From positions 1 through 7,888 of the forward strand of contig JABDLW010000577.1 of assembly GCA_013001805.1 (NCBI GenBank): a stretch of 7,888 nucleotides of DNA, given 5' to 3'. The position numbers and the translations under genes were made by a program. The notes below the pieces were generated by a model. The model saw nothing but the letters and a program-made list of their open reading frames with translations, was not told the DNA's origin and did not search any database. The stretch is from Saprospiraceae bacterium (GTDB taxonomy: Bacteria > Bacteroidota > Bacteroidia > Chitinophagales > Saprospiraceae). Positions 1 through 7,337 of the stretch are shown one piece after another (position 1 is the stretch's first letter; each line of letters opens with the position of its first letter).

Positions 1-1146
1 CATACAGATGTCAGTGCATTACTCGAACGGGCACTAAAGCGTGATTTTTTATCTGCAGAAGAAGGTGTTCTTTTATTCGAAAATGCTGCTACGGCGGACC
101 TTATGTACGTGGGTAACCGGCTTAGAAAATTTCATGTACCGGGAAATACAGTCACCTGGATCATAGACCGTAATTCAAACACGACGAATGTGTGCATTGC
201 CAATTGCAAATTTTGTAATTTTTATCGTCGACCGGGCCATACTGAAGCCTATATCACTACAATTGAGGAATACAAGAAAAAAATTGAAGAAACTTTTGAA
301 TTTGGGGGAGAGCAATTGTTACTTCAGGGAGGACACCATCCCGAACTGGGTCTCTCTTACTACTGCGATCTGTTTCGTGAGTTAAAATCTTTGTACCCCC
401 GACTTAAATTGCACGCTTTAGGACCTCCTGAGATAGCACACATAACCAAGTTGGAACATTCTACACACTATGATGTATTAGTTGCTCTAAAAGCTGCTGG
501 ACTGGATAGTTTGCCTGGTGCCGGAGCGGAAATATTGAGTGACCGGGTCCGGAGACTGATATCAAAAGGAAAATGTGGCAGTGCTGAATGGCTAGAAATT
601 ATGCGAGTGGCACATCAACTGGACCTCACCACATCCGCAACCATGATGTTTGGACATATAGAAAGCAACCTGGAAAGAATGCAACATTTTGTTGATTTAA
701 GATCGGTCCAGGCACAAAAGCCTGCCGGCGCCAAAGGTTTTCTGGCATTTATTCCCTGGCCTTTTCAAGATGAGGACACGATTCTTCGAAGGCTGAAACG
801 AGCCCGAAATTCATGCACTGGCGATGAATATATTCGCATGATTGCCATGAGTCGTATCATGCTTCCAAATGTGGTTAACGTTCAGGCTTCCTGGCTTACC
901 GTGGGCAAGGATGTGGCACAAATTTGTTTACACGCCGGTGCCAATGATTTTGGCAGTATTATGATTGAAGAAAATGTTGTCTCAGCGGCAGGTGCGGCTT
1001 TTCGCTTTACGGCTGATGGTATTCAAAAGGCCATTACCGAAGCTGGTTACATTCCACAACTTAGAAATCAACAGTACGAGTACAGGGAATTGCCCAAAGA
1101 TACGCGGCAGCAGAAGCTGGATCACAGTACAATGATTGTAGATTAG
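1..1146 (+). CDS. mqnC: Cyclic dehypoxanthine futalosine synthase MqnC (5' end cut by window)
   Basis: This radical SAM enzyme cyclises dehypoxanthine futalosine to cyclic dehypoxanthine futalosine, a cytoplasmic step of the futalosine route to menaquinone. The frame is open from base 1, and the codons before the first internal ATG (position 103) translate to family-like sequence (FLSAEEGVLLFENA), so that ATG is not the start. With 381 codons present, against roughly 370-380 residues for the family, only a few N-terminal residues should be missing. The CX3CX2C motif that binds the 4Fe-4S cluster is CIANCKFC, with cysteine codons at 193, 205 and 214. Other family segments are LLLQGGHHPELG, LPGAGAEIL, TSATMMFGH, FIPWPFQ and NDFGSIMIEENVVSAAG. 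The gene ends with TAG at 1144. No clear terminator follows, and no other menaquinone gene is visible. Identification is by recognition of strongly conserved blocks. Confidence 0.96.
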   Translation, partial: HTDVSALLERALKRDFLSAEEGVLLFENAATADLMYVGNRLRKFHVPGNTVTWIIDRNSNTTNVCIANCKFCNFYRRPGHTEAYITTIEEYKKKIEETFEFGGEQLLLQGGHHPELGLSYYCDLFRELKSLYPRLKLHALGPPEIAHITKLEHSTHYDVLVALKAAGLDSLPGAGAEILSDRVRRLISKGKCGSAEWLEIMRVAHQLDLTTSATMMFGHIESNLERMQHFVDLRSVQAQKPAGAKGFLAFIPWPFQDEDTILRRLKRARNSCTGDEYIRMIAMSRIMLPNVVNVQASWLTVGKDVAQICLHAGANDFGSIMIEENVVSAAGAAFRFTADGIQKAITEAGYIPQLRNQQYEYRELPKDTRQQKLDHSTMIVD

Positions 1147-1492
1147 TGAGTCCACTCCAAATAGGAGATACATGATCGAACTTGAGGCGAATGCATTTAG
1201 TGCTGCTGTATGACATAATTTGATTCTCGTATTGGGGTAAGGTGTTTGAGTAAACTGATGGAAGCAATGTCATATGCAGGTTCCCGGTGCAATAGGCAGA
1301 ATATGTTCCGTTGGCCAGAGGTCCGATTTGTTCGTCCCAAATCCTGACGTCATCGAAGTCAAAATCACTCTTATTCAGGACTCGAATGTATGCCGGACCA
1401 CTCCTGTTATTGTGTGCAGACAGTGAAGAGAAAAATTTTCCTATACCTGTGAGACCAAAAAAAACCAGGAACTTACTTTCACCAGGTGACTC
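1147..1492 (-). pseudogene. Possible decayed gene fragment with LamG-like motif
   Basis: On the minus strand one frame stays open from just after a TGA at 1493-1495 down through the gap and on into the antisense of mqnC (stop at 1061-1063), about 144 codons. The gap part reads like a real protein: it includes AHNNRSGPAYIRV, then FDFDDVRIWDE at 1363-1331, then NGTYSAYCTGN. DDVRIW-type segments are common near the last strands of LamG-like (concanavalin-type) domains in secreted Bacteroidota proteins, and the preceding PAYIRV could correspond to the strand before them. No good start codon exists: the first ATG in the frame is at 1273, downstream of the motif. The same frame continues upstream of the TGA with more coding-like residues before a second stop (TAG near 1570). 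This fits a broken, truncated remnant of a surface or secreted protein. A chance open frame is a real alternative, and the domain assignment is a weak inference from one motif. Confidence 0.3.
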
Positions 1493-1652
1493 TCAAAAGA
1501 TGGCCAAAAAAGACTTGTTTTTAATGCCTAAGATATCCGTGAGACGGTATATTGGTTCAGTTGAGTCAAACTACGCAATATGATTTCATGTCTCGGATCT
1601 TAAATATTATCAAATATCCCCAATTGAGTCACTACTACTTAAATGTGGTTTC

Positions 1653-1660
1653 TATCTTTG
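1653..1660 (+). promoter_or_regulatory. Candidate Bacteroidota -7 promoter element upstream of uvrA
   Basis: TATCTTTG matches the Bacteroidota housekeeping -7 consensus TAnnTTTG exactly and ends 51 bases before the uvrA ATG, a sensible leader length. The -33 partner is poor: the nearest TTG is at 1624-1626, 26 bases upstream, longer than the usual spacing of about 19-21. If used, it would drive uvrA and probably the genes behind it. Confidence 0.4.
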
Positions 1661-1711
1661 TTGGTTTTGGATTAGTATGCTTTCACAGATCTTAAGTCAT
1701 CTTGATAATCG

Positions 1712-4597
1712 ATGAAAAATGATGTCATTAAAGTAATTGGCGCCCGTGAGCACAATTTGAAGAACATTTCGGTCACTATTCCGAAGAATCAACTTGTTGT
1801 AATCACCGGCATAAGTGGCAGCGGGAAATCTAGTCTTGCTTTTGACACCATTTATGCGGAAGGTCAACGTCGTTATATGGAGACATTTGGGGCCTATGCC
1901 AGGCAATTCATCGGGAAAATGGACCGACCTGATGTAGAAGAAATCACTGGGTTAAGTCCGGTGATTAGTATCGAGCAAAAGACCACGGGATGGAATCCAA
2001 GGTCTACCGTTGGGACCATCACAGAAATTTATGATTTTCTTCGATTGCTTTACGCCAGAGTTGGCGAAGCCTATTCCTATGTGACGGGCAAAAAAATGCA
2101 CAAATTTTCTGAGGAGGAGATCATAAAGCACATCCTGTCTCATTTTGGAGGACGCAGAATCGTGATTTTAGCTCCGGTAGTAAGGGCTCGCAAAGGTCAT
2201 TATCGCGAGCTTTTTGAACAGGTGCGGAAACAAGGCTATGCGAAGGTGAGAGTTGATGGGACTATGATTGATTTGGTGCAAGGATTGCAGGTAGAAAGAT
2301 TCAAGACTCATGACATTGAGATTGTAGTAGACCGGCTTCGTGTGAATGCCGAGAGGAGAGATCGCCTGGCGACTTCGTTGTATGCAGCGCTAAAGTTGGC
2401 AGACGGGTTTATTATGATCCTTGATCATGACTCAGGGGAGATCAGGCCCTATAGTAAGCTACTCATGGATCCAGATTCTGGAATATCTTATGAAGAGCCT
2501 TCTCCCAATGCCTTTTCCTTTAATTCTCCTTATGGAGCCTGTCCGGTTTGCACCGGTCTGGGTGTTCTAAACAAAGTTGATGCAGTGAAAGTCATTCCGG
2601 ATGCAAAAAGGAGTATCAATCAGGGGGGTATATTACCATTTGGTGAGGTACGCGATAACTTCACCTTTAAACAGCTGAGGGAGATCGCCAAGCGTTATGA
2701 TTTTTCTTTCGTGACACCAATTGAAGACATTCCGAAAGAGGCTCTGGAAACAATCTTGCAGGGAGGTGATGACAGTTTTGAAATCAGGCTTCCTTATTCA
2801 AAACATGATTTCACTTTTAATCTGCCTCAGGAAGGACTTTATAAAATGCTGGAACGATGGTACAATGATACATCTTCTGACCGGATCAGACATTGGGCTG
2901 AGGAATTCATGACCATTACAACTTGCGATGGTTGTCAGGGCCAGAGACTGCGAAAGGAATCATTGCATTTCCGAATTGGTGAAAAAAACATTGCAGAACT
3001 CGCTGCAATGGATCTGCAACAACTTGCTGACTATTTTGATACCGTAGACACTAAGCTCTCGAAAAAGCAGAAGTTAATCGGCAGAGACATTTTGAAGGAA
3101 ATCAAGCTTCGATTAAAATTTTTACTGCATGTGGGATTGGACTATCTCAGTCTTGACCGGCCGGCAAAAAGTCTCTCTGGTGGTGAATCACAGCGTACGA
3201 GATTGGCAAATCAGATTGGATCACAGCTCACGGGAATAACCTATATACTGGACGAACCCAGTATTGGATTGCATCAGCGTGATAATCACCGTTTAATAGA
3301 ATCTTTAAAGGAGCTCACCCAAATAGGCAATACGGTCTTAGTCGTTGAGCACGATAAAGAAATTATGCTGGCATCGGATTACTTAATCGATCTGGGACCC
3401 GGTGCCGGAGAACAGGGTGGTGAATTAGTCGCGCAAGGCATACCTTCAAGTTTCTTGGCTTCTCACACCCTGACCTCGGACTACCTTAGCAACCGAAACA
3501 TGATTGCTCTTCCCAAAACGAGGAGAAAGGGTACCGGTAAGAAAATTGTCCTAAAAGGAGCTTCCGGACATAATCTGAAAAGTGTTGATCTCACCATACC
3601 CCTTGGCACATTTACTTGTGTCACTGGTGTGTCAGGCAGTGGAAAATCATCACTGATAAATGAAACATTGTATCCAATACTGCGGCAGCATTTTTATAAT
3701 AGTCGCAAGAGTCCGTTAGATTATCGCAGTATACAAGGACTCGATCACGTAGACAAAGTAATTGAAATAGATCAGTCACCTATTGGCCGAACCCCCAGAT
3801 CAAATCCGGCTACCTATACCAATGTTTTTACCGATATCCGAAAATTGTTCACGGATATTCCAGAGGCGAAGATCAGAGGTTACAAGGCAGGTCGATTTTC
3901 CTTTAACGTAAAAGGAGGCCGTTGTGAAACCTGTCAGGGAGCCGGCATGAAAGTGGTCGAGATGAATTTCTTACCAAACGTACTTGTGGATTGTGAGACT
4001 TGCATGGGACAACGTTATAATCGCGAGACATTAGAGATTTTATACAAGGGCAAATCAATCAGTCAGGTGCTTGACATGAGTGTGAAAGAAGCGACTGAAT
4101 TCTTTAAGAATATTCCCAAGATTCATCGTAAACTAAAGACCATATATGAGGTGGGTCTGGGTTATATCACACTAGGACAGCAAGCTACCACCTTGTCTGG
4201 TGGAGAAGCTCAGCGCGTAAAGCTGGCAGAGGAACTCGCAAAGAAAGACACTGGCTCATCATTTTATATTCTTGACGAACCGACGACCGGATTGCACTTT
4301 GATGATATCCGACAACTACTATCAGTGCTTAATAAGCTGGTGAACAAGGGCAATACAATCGTAGTAATCGAACATAATATGGATGTAATCAAGGTCGCGG
4401 ATCATATAGTGGATATCGGTCCTGAAGGTGGTCGCCGGGGAGGAGAAATCGTAGCTACCGGTACGCCAGAGCAAGTTGCCAGGAATCGAAAAAGCCTCAC
4501 CGGTAAATATCTTAAAACTGAGCTGGCATTGCATAAGCAGAAGAATATGGCCAAGAAAAATGGGCAGGCAAGTAATTCCAAGACCAGAAGTCAATGA
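1712..4597 (+). CDS. uvrA: Excinuclease ABC subunit A (UvrA)
   Basis: UvrA is the damage-sensing ATPase of nucleotide excision repair. It dimerises, scans DNA with UvrB and loads UvrB at lesions. The 961 residues match the usual length of about 940-960. Both ABC modules are complete. Module I has Walker A GISGSGKSS (33-41), signature LSGGE (488-492) and Walker B YILDEP (511-516). Module II has Walker A GVSGSGKSS (639-647), signature LSGGE (828-832) and Walker B FYILDEP (851-857). Zinc-binding CX2C pairs sit at C277/C280 with C405/C408, and at C738/C741 with C761/C764. The segments METFGAYARQF and NPRSTVGTITEIYDF are typical of the main Bacteroidota UvrA. The ATG at 1712 begins just before the conserved GAREHNLKNI and has no Shine-Dalgarno, which is normal for the phylum. 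The C-terminal tail after about residue 938 is polar and Lys/Asn/Ser-rich. The stop overlaps the next gene's start by 4 bases (ATGA). Confidence 0.98.
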   Translation: MKNDVIKVIGAREHNLKNISVTIPKNQLVVITGISGSGKSSLAFDTIYAEGQRRYMETFGAYARQFIGKMDRPDVEEITGLSPVISIEQKTTGWNPRSTVGTITEIYDFLRLLYARVGEAYSYVTGKKMHKFSEEEIIKHILSHFGGRRIVILAPVVRARKGHYRELFEQVRKQGYAKVRVDGTMIDLVQGLQVERFKTHDIEIVVDRLRVNAERRDRLATSLYAALKLADGFIMILDHDSGEIRPYSKLLMDPDSGISYEEPSPNAFSFNSPYGACPVCTGLGVLNKVDAVKVIPDAKRSINQGGILPFGEVRDNFTFKQLREIAKRYDFSFVTPIEDIPKEALETILQGGDDSFEIRLPYSKHDFTFNLPQEGLYKMLERWYNDTSSDRIRHWAEEFMTITTCDGCQGQRLRKESLHFRIGEKNIAELAAMDLQQLADYFDTVDTKLSKKQKLIGRDILKEIKLRLKFLLHVGLDYLSLDRPAKSLSGGESQRTRLANQIGSQLTGITYILDEPSIGLHQRDNHRLIESLKELTQIGNTVLVVEHDKEIMLASDYLIDLGPGAGEQGGELVAQGIPSSFLASHTLTSDYLSNRNMIALPKTRRKGTGKKIVLKGASGHNLKSVDLTIPLGTFTCVTGVSGSGKSSLINETLYPILRQHFYNSRKSPLDYRSIQGLDHVDKVIEIDQSPIGRTPRSNPATYTNVFTDIRKLFTDIPEAKIRGYKAGRFSFNVKGGRCETCQGAGMKVVEMNFLPNVLVDCETCMGQRYNRETLEILYKGKSISQVLDMSVKEATEFFKNIPKIHRKLKTIYEVGLGYITLGQQATTLSGGEAQRVKLAEELAKKDTGSSFYILDEPTTGLHFDDIRQLLSVLNKLVNKGNTIVVIEHNMDVIKVADHIVDIGPEGGRRGGEIVATGTPEQVARNRKSLTGKYLKTELALHKQKNMAKKNGQASNSKTRSQ

Positions 4598-5433
4598 GTC
4601 CATTTGCCCAACCGATCCTTAGAGGCTTCGTCCTTTGCATGGTCGTGGGAATTTTCGCTTATCTAGTAATTTTAGATCTGATCACGGATGGTTTGAATCA
4701 AGTGGATGCCACGGTGGGGGTTCTGTCTGTACAGACGGTAGCAATACTGCCATTAATTTGGTTGTTGTGGAAACACCTGAACAATAAATTGCCCTTAAAA
4801 TATTTCTTTCGTCAAAGTATTAAACCCTTTTCAAAGGTAAATTTGTGCATGATCTGGCTGACGCTGATGATATTGTCTTTAGGAATCGAGGGTCTTACTA
4901 ATCTTTTCTTATCCTCAGTGGTGCCGGCATACATTGAAGATGCTCTCTCTGAGCAAATAATTGATCCTGCATCTCCACTAATGTCAAATATTCTAACGCT
5001 GATTTTGGCAGTGATCATTGGCCCGGTGATGGAGGAGTTTGTATTTAGGGGATTATTGATGCAAAGGCTGTCAGTAAAATTCAACCCTAATCTGGGTATA
5101 CTTTTATCATCTTTTCTATTTGGAATTCTTCATTTTGAATCCTGGTTAAGCGCGACAATTTTTGGAATCGTAATGTGCCTGATCTTCATAAAGTCAAAAA
5201 ATTTATGGTTGCCCATTGTCATGCACATAATAAATAACAGTGCAGTTGTCGTGATGGATTTATTGGAGTACAGGGATCAAAAGCTGGAGAGGATAACTGA
5301 ACTACAAGATTTCTTCTGGTATTATTTCCTTGCACTTATTGTCGCGCCAATATTATTTTTAATGGCAAGGCAGTTGTGGCCTGATAAAATGCAGGAAATA
5401 CCTTATGACAATAATTTGAAACTTGCCTCATGA
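4594..5433 (+). CDS. CPBP-family intramembrane metalloprotease (CAAX protease / Abi type)
   Basis: This is a 279-residue multi-pass membrane protein of the CPBP (PF02517) family, related to eukaryotic Rce1, which cleaves prenylated CAAX proteins. Bacterial members act in the inner membrane, and most have unknown substrates. All three catalytic motifs are present: EExxxR as EEFVFR (E147, E148, R152), FxxxH as FGILH (H180) and HxxxN as HIINN (H211, N215). Hydrophobic segments lie near residues 10-30, 43-58, 84-110, 131-146, 165-180, 186-200, 206-223 and 239-258. The N-terminus runs straight into a membrane segment. The start is fixed by the ATGA overlap with the uvrA stop, suggesting translational coupling. 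No Shine-Dalgarno is seen. The charged C-terminal tail is probably cytoplasmic. The family is certain; the substrate is unknown. Some relatives act in bacteriocin self-immunity, but nothing nearby supports that role here. Confidence 0.92.
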   Translation: MSPFAQPILRGFVLCMVVGIFAYLVILDLITDGLNQVDATVGVLSVQTVAILPLIWLLWKHLNNKLPLKYFFRQSIKPFSKVNLCMIWLTLMILSLGIEGLTNLFLSSVVPAYIEDALSEQIIDPASPLMSNILTLILAVIIGPVMEEFVFRGLLMQRLSVKFNPNLGILLSSFLFGILHFESWLSATIFGIVMCLIFIKSKNLWLPIVMHIINNSAVVVMDLLEYRDQKLERITELQDFFWYYFLALIVAPILFLMARQLWPDKMQEIPYDNNLKLAS

Positions 5434-5478
5434 TTTTTTTTTATCTTTTGATCTCAGCGATTATAGCTGAATGCTGAT
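5434..5478 (+). other. Short gap with T9 tract and small inverted repeat
   Basis: The 45 bases between the protease and the GH3-like gene start with nine T's (5434-5442) directly after the stop codon. A small inverted repeat, TCAGC-GATTATA-GCTGA (5454-5470), ends 8 bases before the GH3 start. The T tract precedes the hairpin, so this is not a classical intrinsic terminator on the + strand. TATCTTTTG (5442-5450) is one base longer than the TAnnTTTG promoter element, so an internal promoter is possible but weak. The stem is short and may have no function. Confidence 0.3.
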
Positions 5479-7011
5479 ATGAGAAGCTTTGTTAATAGTA
5501 CATTGAGATTGTACCTTAAAACAAGGTATAAGAAGATTGAGCACAGTATCAATCATGCGCACATCTCCCAATCAGATGTCCTGGAAAACTTATTGTTTTC
5601 TGCAGCTGACACCGAAGTGGGAAAGAAAGCTCATTTTGATGAGATCCGTAAGTATGAGGAGTTCAAGACACGGATGCCCCTGTGTGATTATGAAGATATA
5701 AAAGATGATATCCATCGGATGATGCTGGGTGAAGCTGACGTATTGTGGCCAGGAAAAGTTAGTTGGTTTGCGAAGTCATCAGGTACAACAAATGACAAAA
5801 GTAAATTCATCCCGGTAAGCCGGCAAAATCTCAAGCACTGCCATGTCAAGGGATTTTGGGATTCATTGGCCATATTATATAACAATTATCCTGAAGCTAA
5901 AATTTTTGAGTATAACAACCTGGTACTTGGAGGCACACTTTCGAATTTTGAGAAAAACACCGCTACCCGGTTCGGAGATATCTCAGCCATACTAATTCAC
6001 GAAATGCCACTGGTGGGAAGGCCATTTTACTCTCCCGACTTTGAAACAGCATTTATGAAAAAGTGGGACGAAAAGATTGAGCGGGCCGCTCAGTTGGCAA
6101 GCCGCGATCGTGACATCGGATCTATTGGAGGAGTCCCGACCTGGAATATCGTTTTATTCAAAAGAATTCTCGAAATCACGGGAAAAGATCATTTGCTTGA
6201 AGTTTGGCCTAATTTGCAGGTTTATCTGCATGGTGGCGTAAATTTCGCTCCCTATCGCAGTCAATTTGAAGCATTGATTCCAAGACCGGATTTTATCTAT
6301 CAGGAGACATACAATGCTTCAGAAGGTTATTTTGCCTGTCAAAACGACTACAGTACTGACGATTTATTGCTTTTCCCTGATTGCAATATCTTTTATGAGT
6401 TTATTCCTGTAGATAAACTTGGTGTGGACAACTCCGCAGCAGTTTCACTGGAAGGGGTGAAGAAAAATGTCAACTACGTATTAATCATTTCAACCAATGC
6501 TGGTTTATGGCGCTATATGCCGGGAGATACAGTGATGTTTACATCGATTGATCCTTACAAGATTAAGATTACTGGCCGTACCAAGCATTTTATCAATGCC
6601 TTTGGTGAAGAAGTGATGATATCAAATACAGATGAAGCTATCAGCCGGGCATGTGATGATTGCGGAGTTAAAATAAGAGAATATATGGTCGCTCCTGTTT
6701 ATCTCGATGCCGCAAAAAAAGGTCGTCATCAATGGTTGATTGAATTCGAAGGGCCAATACCGAATATTGCTGAATTCGCGCATCGGCTGGACCAGCATCT
6801 GCAAAGTATAAATTCAGATTACGAAGCAAAAAGATTTGAAGATATGGCCATAGAGTGTCTTAGCATCCACGCGGTACCGCCCAACACTTTCGAACGATGG
6901 TTGCGTAGGAAAGGAAAGATAGGTGCTCAGGTGAAAGTGCCTCGCTTATCAAACGATCGAGCCAACGTAGAAGATGTTTTAGCGATGCTTAAAACAGAGG
7001 TTCTGCAATGA
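5479..7011 (+). CDS. GH3 auxin-responsive promoter family protein (adenylate-forming)
   Basis: This 510-residue protein belongs to the GH3 family (PF03321). Plant members adenylate carboxylic acids such as indole-3-acetate or jasmonate and join them to amino acids. Bacterial members are about 500-510 residues, shorter than plant ones (about 575-610), and mostly have no known substrate. The ATP-binding motifs are intact: SSGTTNDKSKFIP (100-112), YNASEG (278-283) and YMPGDT (346-351), followed by TGRTKHFINAFGEE (365-378), which leads into the mobile C-terminal domain with INSDYEAKR. Other conserved blocks are SIGGVPTWNIVLFKRI and WPNLQVYLHGGV. The start is the only in-frame ATG after a stop at 5464-5466. 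An upstream ATG at 5471 closes after three codons. The gene follows the protease after 45 bases and overlaps the next gene by 4 bases (ATGA). It is cytoplasmic by the absence of signal or membrane segments. An acyl-amide synthetase role is inferred from the family only. Confidence 0.93.
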   Translation: MRSFVNSTLRLYLKTRYKKIEHSINHAHISQSDVLENLLFSAADTEVGKKAHFDEIRKYEEFKTRMPLCDYEDIKDDIHRMMLGEADVLWPGKVSWFAKSSGTTNDKSKFIPVSRQNLKHCHVKGFWDSLAILYNNYPEAKIFEYNNLVLGGTLSNFEKNTATRFGDISAILIHEMPLVGRPFYSPDFETAFMKKWDEKIERAAQLASRDRDIGSIGGVPTWNIVLFKRILEITGKDHLLEVWPNLQVYLHGGVNFAPYRSQFEALIPRPDFIYQETYNASEGYFACQNDYSTDDLLLFPDCNIFYEFIPVDKLGVDNSAAVSLEGVKKNVNYVLIISTNAGLWRYMPGDTVMFTSIDPYKIKITGRTKHFINAFGEEVMISNTDEAISRACDDCGVKIREYMVAPVYLDAAKKGRHQWLIEFEGPIPNIAEFAHRLDQHLQSINSDYEAKRFEDMAIECLSIHAVPPNTFERWLRRKGKIGAQVKVPRLSNDRANVEDVLAMLKTEVLQ

Positions 7012-7337
7012 GTGATCTAGATCAGTTAGTCAATGATTTCCTTCAGTTGCGCACTTCAAATAGCCTGGCCTCCGCCAATGAAAGTGAGCAGGAACTAATT
7101 GGTGCCCTGGCCAGGAGAATAACAGAACTAATGGCAGGTGATTTTGAATCATTAATGAGTATGATGTATCGCCTGGATATTGAGGAAAATAAAATTAAGC
7201 ATGCCCTCAGCCCAGGAAATTTAGAAGATCCGGCGTTCAGCCTGGCGAGAATTATTGTTGAGCGACAAAAGCAGAGAATGTATACAAAGTCGAGATATAA
7301 GCAAAAACCAATGTCAGACTTCATCGATTTCGATTAG
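7008..7337 (+). CDS. Small helical protein of unknown function, coupled to GH3 gene
   Basis: I cannot name this 109-residue protein, though it resembles small uncharacterised Bacteroidota proteins. It is charged, without cysteine, signal peptide or membrane segment. Residues about 28-68 (ELIGALARRITELMAGDFES and onward to YRLDIEENKIKHAL) and about 76-92 (including LARIIVERQKQR) look strongly helical and amphipathic. Residues 93-102 are basic, and the C-terminus SDFIDFD is acidic. The start is well supported: its ATG overlaps the GH3 stop (ATGA), and AGAGG at 6996-7000 lies 7 bases upstream, the only reasonable Shine-Dalgarno in the operon. Its TAG is followed immediately by the recO ATG. An adaptor or regulator of the GH3 enzyme or of RecO is possible from position alone, and no function is shown. 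Confidence 0.85.
   Translation: MSDLDQLVNDFLQLRTSNSLASANESEQELIGALARRITELMAGDFESLMSMMYRLDIEENKIKHALSPGNLEDPAFSLARIIVERQKQRMYTKSRYKQKPMSDFIDFD

Larger units (their letters stand above)
1147..1711. other. Long intergenic gap between mqnC and uvrA
   Basis: This 565-bp stretch has no intact gene I can support. Its left two thirds hold a minus-strand open frame with protein-like composition, annotated separately as a possible decayed gene. Its right end holds a candidate promoter for uvrA. A 90-codon plus-strand frame at 1311-1583 overlaps the minus-strand frame and does not look like a protein. A short inverted repeat, CTCC-AAATA-GGAG, lies shortly after the mqnC stop but has no T tract, so it is not called a terminator. 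Two 8-base direct repeats occur near uvrA: TTGAGTCA at 1561 and 1624, and GATCTTAA at 1596 and 1688. Their meaning is unknown. Confidence 0.7.

Noticed and set aside
103..1146. mqnC starting at the ATG at 103.
   Set aside because: Bases 1-102 are in frame and translate to conserved MqnC N-terminal sequence, so the true start lies just outside the window.
1147..1180. CTCC-AAATA-GGAG inverted repeat as a terminator for mqnC.
   Set aside because: The stem is only 4 bp and no T tract follows.
1311..1583. A 90-codon plus-strand frame in the mqnC-uvrA gap.
   Set aside because: Its composition is unlike a protein (runs of Ser, Lys and Leu without recognisable motifs), it has no ribosome binding site, and it overlaps the more protein-like minus-strand frame. 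It is probably a shadow of that frame or chance.
1661..1711. An SOS/LexA box in the uvrA leader.
   Set aside because: No CTG-N10-CAG or similar palindrome is present, and a LexA site for this lineage cannot be assumed.
4322..4603. A 93-codon minus-strand frame antisense to the end of uvrA.
   Set aside because: It lies almost wholly within a well-conserved uvrA coding region and shows no family features of its own. Similar antisense frames within the protease, GH3-like and small-protein genes were dismissed for the same reason.
4594..5433. Reading the CPBP protease as phage abortive infection or bacteriocin immunity.
   Set aside because: The older 'Abi' family name suggests this, but no bacteriocin, toxin, phage or other defence gene is nearby, and the gene is embedded with housekeeping repair genes.
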